NCBI GenBank assembly: GCA_017463105.1
Contig: JAFTPU010000014.1
Span: 1 to 64,000 of the forward strand
Source of the DNA: Clostridia bacterium
GTDB lineage: Bacteria > Bacillota > Clostridia > Christensenellales > Borkfalkiaceae
Length of the DNA: 64,000 nucleotides
Reading direction: 5' to 3'
Below the pieces are notes generated by a model. The model was given only the letters and a program-made list of their open reading frames with translations. It searched no databases and was not told the origin of the DNA. A program made the translations under genes and the position numbers. Position 1 is the first letter of the stretch. Each line of letters opens with the position of its first letter. Below are positions 15,695-22,910 of the stretch, in pieces.

Positions 15695-16678
15695 ATGAAA
15701 CGTAAAAAAATTTTATCCCTTACCTCCCTGCTTTTGGGGGCGGCTCTCTTTGCAGGGTGCACGAGCACCAATTATAAAATCGCTTTCGGCGACTATTGGT
15801 ATTATACGGTAGACGCGCATCCGAGCGAAACGCTGGAAAAGCTGACCTATAAAATCGATTTCACGTCCGACGCGGGCTGGAATAATTACACCGTCTCTTA
15901 TACGAACGGCGTTTACGAAACGACGCTGACGACGGACAAGGAAACGTACGGCAGAGAGGTTTACAAATACGAGACCAAGCTGACGATCGACGTGGCGTAC
16001 GCCTACGACGGTAAAACGAGCGAAACGTTCACCGACACGGTGACCTCGACGGTATACGTCGAAAAAGTATTGCTGGCGCCCATTCGTTCGGTGAAAAACG
16101 TGATCAGCCATTCCCCCGTCAACGGCGACATGACGGACGAAACCGTAAAAAATCTCGGGTACGATTATACCGTCGACGTGGATTACGTGACCAAAAAGCG
16201 CACGGTCACGAACAACAAGCTCGAGGAAAACGCGGCGAACCGCTCGAAGACGATCGACGTCGAGATCGATGAAAAGGATACGGAAAAATACAGTTTGATC
16301 GACAACGAGGCGTTGCTTCTTGCGCTCCGCGCGGTGAATCCCTCGTCCTCCGCTTCGCACGAGCTGCTTGTGTATGCGCCTTTCTCCGAAGAAACGCAGA
16401 AGATCACGGCAAGCTATGCAAGCAAAGAGATCGCCGAGGGTATTTCCTTCAAGAAAGACGGCGTCGTTATTACAGAGGATATTTATTATAATGCCGTAAC
16501 CCTTTCGATCAACTCCAACAACTCGGGCGCATCGCAAACCGTTTGGGTGGCGAATGCGAGCAACGTAAAGGCGAACGATTACAGAAACGTGATCCTGCGC
16601 TACGAAGCGCCCGTTTCCTACAATCTCGGTACCCTCGTCTATACGCTGGAATCGGCGCAGTTCGCGGCGAAAAACTAA
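15695..16678 (+). CDS. Lipoprotein of unknown function
   Basis: A 327-residue protein starting MKRKKILSLTSLLLGAALFA and then GCTS, a textbook lipobox (LFAGC). The mature part is beta-rich, with YTVDAHPSETLEKLTYKIDF and many Thr/Val/Tyr strands, and has no cysteine after the lipid site. Two regions with similar KTYGREVYKYET/VDVDYVTKKRT-type strands may be repeated beta domains. It is a single gene with its own promoter and a bidirectional terminator, on the opposite strand from its neighbours. Surface location is secure; function unknown. Confidence 0.7.
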   Translation: MKRKKILSLTSLLLGAALFAGCTSTNYKIAFGDYWYYTVDAHPSETLEKLTYKIDFTSDAGWNNYTVSYTNGVYETTLTTDKETYGREVYKYETKLTIDVAYAYDGKTSETFTDTVTSTVYVEKVLLAPIRSVKNVISHSPVNGDMTDETVKNLGYDYTVDVDYVTKKRTVTNNKLEENAANRSKTIDVEIDEKDTEKYSLIDNEALLLALRAVNPSSSASHELLVYAPFSEETQKITASYASKEIAEGISFKKDGVVITEDIYYNAVTLSINSNNSGASQTVWVANASNVKANDYRNVILRYEAPVSYNLGTLVYTLESAQFAAKN

Positions 16679-16694
16679 AGCCTCGAAGAATACG

Positions 16695-16730
16695 AAAAAA
16701 AGAAATCGGCAAAAACCGATTTCTTTTTTT
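16695..16730. terminator. Bidirectional rho-independent terminator
   Basis: A perfect 15-bp stem (16695-16709 with 16716-16730), loop CAAAAA, with A and T runs on both sides. It lies between the convergent lipoprotein and esterase genes. Confidence 0.9.
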
Positions 16731-16744
16731 GTGCTTTTTCTTTT

Positions 16745-17581
16745 TTAAAATTCTTCCTTGCAATACAAACGGAAGAAGCTCGCGCAATCGTCCGTCCAAG
16801 GCAACGTGCGTTTCAGGCAAGACGGGTTCCCCGCGTTGATCTCCGCTCTACCCGTTGAACTGCCGTGAAAACCTTCGGGGTAAATATGTAATTCGAAATC
16901 CACGTTCTTCTCGGCGCAAGCCTGCGCGTAGAGCAGAACGTTATCTTGCACCTTTACCGCGTCGTCCTTCGCCATCGCCCAAAGGAATGCGGGCGGCGTA
17001 TCCTCCGTAACGCCCTTATGTAATTCGAGCGTTTTCAAAAGCTCCGTTTTCGCTTCGTCGGAATACCCGTAAAGCAAATTATCGAACGAGCCCTTATGCC
17101 CTCTTTCCGTAATGACGGGATAGCAAAGTCCCACGCCCGCAGGTTTACAATCGAGCGTTTTACCCGCTTTTTCGGAAACGGACGCGTATTCGACGGCAAG
17201 ATCGCCCGTCAGATGTCCGCCCGCCGAGAAGCCGACGACGAATATCTCGTCGGGATTTACCCTCAATTCTTTCGCGTGCTTTTTCAAGTAATCGACAGAG
17301 GCGCCCAACTCGATCAACTGTTCGGGATAAGGCAAGCCGTTTTCTCCTCCGACCACGTAACGCAACACGAACGCGTGGAAACCGAGGGATAAAAATTCAA
17401 ATGCGATGGGCTCGCCCTCCCGCTTGCTTACGTGCGCGTATGCGCCGCCGGGAACAACGATCACGGCGGGGCGCGCCCAGCTTTCGTCGTTACCGTCGTA
17501 CGGCTCGTCCGCAAGAAGGCAATCGAGCTCGCCGCCCTGCGTACCGTATTCTTTTTCAAGATCAACCGTAAAAACCTTCAT
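16745..17581 (-). CDS. Alpha/beta-hydrolase (acetyl-esterase-like)
   Basis: A 278-residue alpha/beta hydrolase. The early oxyanion region is PAVIVVPGGAYAHVSKREGE, the nucleophile elbow is VVGFSAGGHL (GxSxGG), the acid is in AMAKDDAVKV, and the histidine is in YPEGFHGSS. This matches the carbohydrate acetyl-esterase/BD-FAE type that removes acetyl or feruloyl groups from plant glycans. There is no signal peptide, so it acts in the cytoplasm on imported oligosaccharides or small esters. The ATG at 17581 behind AAGGAG is chosen over the longer frame reaching 17683, which would run into the lysC end. It follows lysC on the same strand. Confidence 0.88.
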   Translation of the reverse strand: MKVFTVDLEKEYGTQGGELDCLLADEPYDGNDESWARPAVIVVPGGAYAHVSKREGEPIAFEFLSLGFHAFVLRYVVGGENGLPYPEQLIELGASVDYLKKHAKELRVNPDEIFVVGFSAGGHLTGDLAVEYASVSEKAGKTLDCKPAGVGLCYPVITERGHKGSFDNLLYGYSDEAKTELLKTLELHKGVTEDTPPAFLWAMAKDDAVKVQDNVLLYAQACAEKNVDFELHIYPEGFHGSSTGRAEINAGNPSCLKRTLPWTDDCASFFRLYCKEEF

Positions 17582-17637
17582 AATAAATCTCCTTATATCA
17601 TAACCGACAGCGTCTGCTATCGGTTTTTTATTTTTAT

Positions 17638-18960
17638 TCAGTTGAAAAACTCGTCGTATATCGCCTTGATACAGTCCGCACAATCCTTATTTTCCACACC
17701 GACGATGATGTTCATCTCGCTCGAGCCCTGATCGATCATGATCACGTTGATACCCGCTTCGGAGATTGCCTTGAACAGGCGGGCGGAAGTACCGACGTTT
17801 TTCGCCATACCGTGTCCTACCGTTGCCACCAGCGCGATATCCTTGTGCGTGTAGATCTTATCGGGACGGACCGCCGCTTTCATCTCCTCGACCACTTCTT
17901 CCAGCACGCCGTTTTTCAAATACGCATTGTCGATGACGAGAGACATCGTATCCACGCCCGAGGGAAGATGTTCGAAAGAAATGCCGCGCTTGCCGATTAC
18001 GGAAAGCACTTTCTCCACAAAACCGACCTCGCCGTTCATCATGGATTTTTCCAAAGAAATGACAGTAAAATCCTTCTTACCCGCCACGCCCGTAACGACG
18101 TTTTCGCTCACGCCGCGCTTGGAGGTCTTGACGATATACGTGCCCGCGTCCTCGGGTCGGAACGTATTGCAGATACGAATGGGGATACCCGCGCTCCGTA
18201 CGGGGAAGATCGATTCGCTATGTAATACGTTTGCGCCCATGTACGAAAGCTCCCGAAGCTCCTGATAGGAAAGCTCGGAGATCCATTTCGGCGAATTGAC
18301 GATACGGGGATCGCAAGCGTAGAAGCCGCTTACGTCCGTCCAATTTTCGTACAGCGAAGCCATCACGCCGCGCGCCACGATCGAGCCCGAAATGTCGCCG
18401 CCGCCGCGGGAGAACGTTTTTACTTTGCCGTTTGCGCCGAGCCCGTAAAAACCGGGAACGACCGCGCGGGGATAGGCGGAAAGCACTTTCGCCGCCAAAT
18501 CGAACGTTTCCTCCGACAGCACACCTTCTTTATCGAAGCGCACGAATTCCGTTGCGTCCACGAACGGAACGTTCAGGACCGCCGCCATGATCTTCGCGGC
18601 AAGATACTCGCCCCGCGAAGCGCAATAATCGCGACCCGCACCGTTCAAAATAGCCTCCTCGACCTCGTCGAGCGCCTCCTTCATGCCGAGCTTTTTCCCG
18701 ACTTCCGTTTCGATATTCAAAAACCGAACGCGAATCTTGCCGAACGTTTCTTTGAACGCGAAAACGTCGCCCGCGTCCGCTTCGTCCGAACATTTATACA
18801 GAAGGTCCGTCACCTTGATATCTCCGCTGAAACGCTTACCGGGTGCGGAAACGACCACGTACCGTCTTTCGGGGTCGGAGTCCACGATCTTTGCCGCAGA
18901 CAGGATCACGTTGCCGTCCGCCATGGACGTTCCGCCGAATTTACAAACTTTGATGCCCAT
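17638..18960 (-). CDS. lysC: Aspartate kinase
   Basis: A 440-residue aspartokinase, the first step toward lysine, threonine and methionine and toward diaminopimelate for the wall. The kinase starts VCKFGGTSMADG, with SRGGGDISG and YMGANVLHSESIFPVR later. Two ACT domains follow (SLEKSMMNGEVGFVEKVLSV; VATVGHGMAKNVGTSARLFK), so feedback inhibition by an end product is expected. The length is that of monofunctional class I enzymes. It lies after cdaA and the CdaR-like micro-gene, with a ribosome binding site GAGGAG, apparently in the same transcript. That coupling of c-di-AMP synthesis to lysC is not the usual arrangement. Confidence 0.96.
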   Translation of the reverse strand: MGIKVCKFGGTSMADGNVILSAAKIVDSDPERRYVVVSAPGKRFSGDIKVTDLLYKCSDEADAGDVFAFKETFGKIRVRFLNIETEVGKKLGMKEALDEVEEAILNGAGRDYCASRGEYLAAKIMAAVLNVPFVDATEFVRFDKEGVLSEETFDLAAKVLSAYPRAVVPGFYGLGANGKVKTFSRGGGDISGSIVARGVMASLYENWTDVSGFYACDPRIVNSPKWISELSYQELRELSYMGANVLHSESIFPVRSAGIPIRICNTFRPEDAGTYIVKTSKRGVSENVVTGVAGKKDFTVISLEKSMMNGEVGFVEKVLSVIGKRGISFEHLPSGVDTMSLVIDNAYLKNGVLEEVVEEMKAAVRPDKIYTHKDIALVATVGHGMAKNVGTSARLFKAISEAGINVIMIDQGSSEMNIIVGVENKDCADCIKAIYDEFFN

Positions 18961-19026
18961 AATACTCCTCTTTTCGCGTACTTTTGCACGCCGTTTTACT
19001 TCTCTCTTTTCCCTCTCTTTTCCTCT

Positions 19027-19134
19027 TTAGCCGATGTTGAGCAAAATTGCGACGACGAACGCCAAAATGAGCGAGATCGCCTTGATCCAAAATTTTGAAA
19101 TAAAAACGTTCTTTAAAAACTGTACGAACTTCAT
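19027..19134 (-). CDS. CdaR-like single-helix membrane micro-protein (35 residues)
   Basis: The ATG overlaps the cdaA stop in an ATGA pair and opens a 35-codon frame. It encodes MKFVQFLKNVFISKFWIKAI followed by SLILAFVVAILLNIG. This is the layout of the CdaR (YbbR) N-terminus: a short basic amphipathic start, K-x-(I/L)-SL, then one transmembrane helix. CdaR normally continues with several extracellular YbbR domains and regulates CdaA; here the frame simply stops. The position directly behind cdaA is exactly where cdaR belongs. It could be a minimal regulator or a truncated cdaR. The tight coupling and absence of leftover YbbR sequence downstream favour a maintained small protein, but that is inference. 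Confidence 0.7.
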   Translation of the reverse strand: MKFVQFLKNVFISKFWIKAISLILAFVVAILLNIG

Positions 19135-20012
19135 CTGCCCGTTCCTCCGCGTTTTTTATCCGTCAACGGCATTTCCTGCCAATAATAGTCCTTGAGTGCG
19201 TCCACGAGCATATCGTAATCGGCGTACCGCGTCACGTTGCCCTGCTTGACGATCGAGATAATGCCCGTCTCTTCGCTCACGACGAGAGAAATGACGTTCG
19301 CCACTTCCGTGATCCCGATCGCCGCGCGGTGGCGCGTGCCGTATTCTTTGGGATAACTCGTCTTTTGCGTCAAGGGCAAAAAGCACCCCGCCGCCTGTAT
19401 CTTGTGCCCGTGAATGATCGTCGCGCCGTCGTGCAGAGGCGCTTTGGGGAAGAATATCCCCTCGATCATCTGCGTGGATATTTCCGCGTCGATCTCGACG
19501 CCGCTTTGAAGCACTTGCTTGGGAAGGCTCCCCTTCGACAAAACGATCAGCGCGCCCACGTTGTTTTTGGACATATTCTGCAACGCCTTGATGATATTGG
19601 TAATGCAACGCTCCGTATCCGCGTGCGAGCGTACTTCCGCGCTTCCGCCCGTCAGTTTTTCCACCAACGTATCCTTCGAATTGTGTACGTCCCACAGACT
19701 CTTTTTCACTTCCACGTTGAACAGGATCAACATAAACATCGAAACGAGCGACACATAGAAGAAGAACACTTGCCTCGTCACCAGCGTTTCCGCGAACACG
19801 TTGAACACGCCGCCGACGAGAATGAGCGCCCAATAAACGAGCATGAGCTTCGTCGCGTCGTTATCCCGCAATATTTTGGATACGAAATAGATCAGCAGGA
19901 AAAAGAAGAAAATCTCCACGCCGTACATCACTTGAAAATTGACGAAAAATTCGATAAGACCGTCTTTTAAACCGATCAGTCTATTTGCGACCGATAAAAG
20001 CATCGTTCCCAT
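19131..20012 (-). CDS. cdaA: Membrane diadenylate cyclase (CdaA/DacA)
   Basis: A 293-residue CdaA that makes c-di-AMP from two ATP. Three transmembrane helices occupy about residues 25-110 (VEIFFFFLLIYFVSKIL; LMLVYWALILVGGVF; VFFFYVSLVSMFMLILF). The DAC domain follows, with the catalytic motifs APLHDGATII and GTRHRAAIG. The C-terminal tail is basic. c-di-AMP controls potassium and osmolyte transport and wall homeostasis in Firmicutes. The usual operon is cdaA-cdaR-glmM; here it is cdaA, a 35-codon CdaR-like gene, then lysC. A -10-like TATAAT is seen upstream at 20068-20073. Confidence 0.97.
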   Translation of the reverse strand: MGTMLLSVANRLIGLKDGLIEFFVNFQVMYGVEIFFFFLLIYFVSKILRDNDATKLMLVYWALILVGGVFNVFAETLVTRQVFFFYVSLVSMFMLILFNVEVKKSLWDVHNSKDTLVEKLTGGSAEVRSHADTERCITNIIKALQNMSKNNVGALIVLSKGSLPKQVLQSGVEIDAEISTQMIEGIFFPKAPLHDGATIIHGHKIQAAGCFLPLTQKTSYPKEYGTRHRAAIGITEVANVISLVVSEETGIISIVKQGNVTRYADYDMLVDALKDYYWQEMPLTDKKRGGTGR

Positions 20013-20117
20013 AATCGCCTCCCGTTAAACTTGTCTTTCGTGCTTCCGAAAAACCGTCCTCTTTATTATTATATAAAATATCCGCCGAAAAATAAAGCGT
20101 TTTATCCGATCTTTTTA

Positions 20118-21113
20118 CTAATTTGCGAAAAATAACCGCGCCGTCGCCGTTTTTAACGCCGATTGCGGCGTGAGCTTACCGCATTTGATATCCCCGATCG
20201 CCGTATATACGTCGCCGTATATCCGCAAAAGCTCGTTCGTGGAAAATTTCGCAGCCTGTTCTCTGTTCTTTTTCGCCGCGTATTCCTTGATCCCGAGCGC
20301 CGTCGCGACCTCCCGATCGCTCCCTTTCATCAGCGAAGTTTCGTATAACCCCTTGAAATAAGAGGACAGCGACGACAAAAGAGAAAGCTCGTTAAAGCCT
20401 TTTGTCGAAAGTTCGTTTAATATCTTCACGAACGCACCGTAATTCCTACGGGAAAGCGCGTTTGCCAATTCGTAAATTTTATATTCCGAATCGGGATACA
20501 CGAGCGCGTCGACGATCTCGTCGGTAAGTTTTTCTTTCCCTTCCGCCCGACAAAAACAAAGCAGTTTTTCCGTCTCTTTGGCGATACGCGCCATATCCGA
20601 AACGCAATACGCCGCCAGCTTTCCGCAGGTAACTCCGTCCGCGTATATTCCCTCGCGCTTGCAGGTAACGTATATCCATTTTCTGATCGTTTCCTCGTCC
20701 GCTCTGCCGCAATCGACAAGCGTCACGTTCGGCTTTTTGGAAAGCTGTGCGCCGCCCGCTTTCGGCTTCGCTCCGTTCACGATCAACAGCACGGAAGACG
20801 TCGGCGGGTCCTCGAACGTCTTTTTCAAATACGTTTCGTAGTCCTTTTCCGAGGGATAAAACTCGGTAACGCGAACCACCCGTTTTTCGCTTACGAACGG
20901 GAAGCTGGCGAGCGCGTCCGTCAGCTCTTTCAGCCGCTCCCCCTTCAAAGCCGCGCCGTCGAAAGACGCATAATCGAGCGTGGGCTCCTGCACGAAACGC
21001 GCGCGGAGCAACGATTCTCCCTTTTCGCGAAAATACGCCTCCTCGCCCTCGAACAGGTAGATGGGTTGCGCGCCGTTATCGTCGGTGAATTTTCTGAAAT
21101 CGACGTATTTCAT
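20118..21113 (-). CDS. holA: DNA polymerase III subunit delta
   Basis: A 331-residue HolA, the clamp-loader subunit that opens the sliding clamp. The N-terminus QPIYLFEGEEAYFREKGESL is typical (YLL.G.E.YL in the family), followed by LASFPFVSEKRVVRVTEF and VLLIVNGAKPK. The central part KLAAYCVSDMARIAKETEKL is the lid domain. It starts behind GGGGAGG with its own promoter at 21151-21179, downstream of comEC, a common Firmicute neighbour. The ribosomal protein S20 gene that often follows is not present. Confidence 0.93.
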   Translation of the reverse strand: MKYVDFRKFTDDNGAQPIYLFEGEEAYFREKGESLLRARFVQEPTLDYASFDGAALKGERLKELTDALASFPFVSEKRVVRVTEFYPSEKDYETYLKKTFEDPPTSSVLLIVNGAKPKAGGAQLSKKPNVTLVDCGRADEETIRKWIYVTCKREGIYADGVTCGKLAAYCVSDMARIAKETEKLLCFCRAEGKEKLTDEIVDALVYPDSEYKIYELANALSRRNYGAFVKILNELSTKGFNELSLLSSLSSYFKGLYETSLMKGSDREVATALGIKEYAAKKNREQAAKFSTNELLRIYGDVYTAIGDIKCGKLTPQSALKTATARLFFAN

Positions 21114-21150
21114 AGCCGCAACCTCCCCATTTTTCGTTTTATACTTTTAT

Positions 21151-21179
21151 ATTATAGCATATCCGTGCGCAAAAAGCAA
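21151..21179 (-). promoter_or_regulatory. Promoter of holA
   Basis: Minus-strand TTGCTT (21174-21179) and TATAAT (21151-21156) with a 17-base spacer; the -10 is also preceded by TGC, giving extended -10 character. Confidence 0.7.
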
Positions 21180-21226
21180 GAAAACGCGCGTGCTTTTCCG
21201 TTCGACCGACACGGAAATATTGCCCT

Positions 21227-22885
21227 TTACCCCGCCGCGGGCGCGAATCCCGTAACCAAAAACGAACCGAACAGTACGGCGAAAAGCGTGTAACGGAGCC
21301 CGCGCGGCATATTCCATTTGTCCGAAAGGAAGGTGAACGCGAGATAGTACGGCGGGAACGAACTCGCTTTTAACGTAAACAGTGCGGGCGTAAGCGACGC
21401 AAAGTCCGCCACCCGAAACAGGAGCAAAAACGCCGACCACACGAGGTTGGGAACGTACAGCAGGACGGGCGCGACGGTAAGCGGGAGCACGCTCGCCGCC
21501 ACCGCGAACAAAAGCAACACGGGGAACGCCGCGCTGACGAGCGGCACCACCAAACAGTTCAAAACCAACGACCATACGGAAAGATACCCGAACGCGTGAA
21601 GAAGCAAGGGTGCGGTCGCGATCTGCGCCGCCAACGTGACCGAGAAATAAGATACGCACGCACGAAAGACCATTGCGGGGATCGTCGGCGGGTGATCTTC
21701 CCGCTCCGCCTTCTTTTCCTCGCGCACGAAGGTATCCCCTACCGCAAAGCAGACGAGGCGGATAGGACGCGAAAGAAACGCGATCCCGTAGCATGCCGCA
21801 AACGAGAGTTGAAAGCCGACGGAAAAGAGCGAGGCAGGCGAAAGCAACAGCACGACGATCGCCGCCAGCGAGATATTTTCGATCGAATCCGTGCCTATCC
21901 CGACCAAATTCGACGCATACAACACAAGACACATCACGATCGCGCGGACGACGGAAGAGGAAAATCCGCACGCGCCGCCGTAAAAGACGATCACCGCCGC
22001 CACGAGAAAGAACCGCGCGGGCTTGGGCAATTTCCGAAGTCCCGTCTTTTTCACAAGCAACAGACAAAAGGCGAACAGCGCGCCTACGTGCAAGCCCGAT
22101 ACGGCGAAAATATGCGCGATACCGCCGCGACGCACGTTATCGAGAAGCTCGGAATCGATCAGGTCGGTATTTCCCGTCAGTACCGCGATCGTCACCGAAG
22201 CGGGCGTTTCGTCCATACCTGCGCGGATCGCCGTCTCCAGCCGATCGCGGAAAAGCAAAAACGGATCGGGATCGTCGCCCGTAACGGCGCATTGTTCGGC
22301 TTCGGCGTAGAAACGGATATCGTTTTCCACCGCATACGAACGGAACCCGCCGTCCGAAAACAGCCGACGGTCGTTCTGCACCGTACCGCGCAGTAAAACC
22401 TCGTCCGCAAGGGATATCTTTTCCGCAAACGAGGCAGGTAGGTACGCGACGAGTTTACCGTCCTCCTCCGTCCCGCCGATATTCAGGCGGTCGAGCGTGA
22501 CCGAAAAATAGCCGTCCGTTTCCGTACGGTCCACTACCCTGCCCGTAAAAACGTATTCTTCCTTGTACGTTCCGCTTTCGGTAAAATTTTCAACGTACAG
22601 GGAAAAAGCGCCCGCGCCGACGGAAAAGCTTACGGCGAGCGCGAGCACGGCGAAAGCCGTCTTTTTCAATGCCCGCAACGAACGGCAGAACGCAAACGGA
22701 ACGGATATCGGCAACGCCAAAACGAGCCATAACCAAACCTCGCCGCCCGATCTTACCGTATGGGCAAACGCGATCCCGAAACACAGAAAAAGCGCGCAAA
22801 ACAGGACGGGACGGAAATTTAAAACCTTATCCGCCGCCCCGTCCCGCAATAATTTTTCGTCCTTTATCCGTTCGTTTCCGCTCAT
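21227..22885 (-). CDS. comEC: ComEC/Rec2-family channel protein without the C-terminal hydrolase domain
   Basis: A 552-residue polytopic membrane protein of the ComEC family, the channel that takes single-stranded DNA into competent cells. After two hydrophobic helices there is an OB-like extracytoplasmic part (EEYVFTGRVVDRTETDGYFS) and then the Competence core with GGIAHIFAVSGLHVGALFAF, the family signature. Many helices follow. It ends FGSFLVTGFAPAAG. Full ComEC proteins are about 700-800 residues and end in a metallo-beta-lactamase-like domain with an HxHxD site; none is visible here or in the 110 bases downstream. It follows the DUF4011 helicase gene by 25 bases, so they are probably co-transcribed. 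Confidence 0.9.
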   Translation of the reverse strand: MSGNERIKDEKLLRDGAADKVLNFRPVLFCALFLCFGIAFAHTVRSGGEVWLWLVLALPISVPFAFCRSLRALKKTAFAVLALAVSFSVGAGAFSLYVENFTESGTYKEEYVFTGRVVDRTETDGYFSVTLDRLNIGGTEEDGKLVAYLPASFAEKISLADEVLLRGTVQNDRRLFSDGGFRSYAVENDIRFYAEAEQCAVTGDDPDPFLLFRDRLETAIRAGMDETPASVTIAVLTGNTDLIDSELLDNVRRGGIAHIFAVSGLHVGALFAFCLLLVKKTGLRKLPKPARFFLVAAVIVFYGGACGFSSSVVRAIVMCLVLYASNLVGIGTDSIENISLAAIVVLLLSPASLFSVGFQLSFAACYGIAFLSRPIRLVCFAVGDTFVREEKKAEREDHPPTIPAMVFRACVSYFSVTLAAQIATAPLLLHAFGYLSVWSLVLNCLVVPLVSAAFPVLLLFAVAASVLPLTVAPVLLYVPNLVWSAFLLLFRVADFASLTPALFTLKASSFPPYYLAFTFLSDKWNMPRGLRYTLFAVLFGSFLVTGFAPAAG

Positions 22886-22910
22886 GATTTCTTCTTTCGT
22901 GGTCCGCTTT

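Noticed and set aside
17602..17625. Imperfect hairpin with a T run on the plus strand between lysC and the esterase
   Set aside because: The T tract is on the wrong strand for the minus-strand genes here and no plus-strand gene ends nearby; the stem has a mismatch, so no terminator is claimed.
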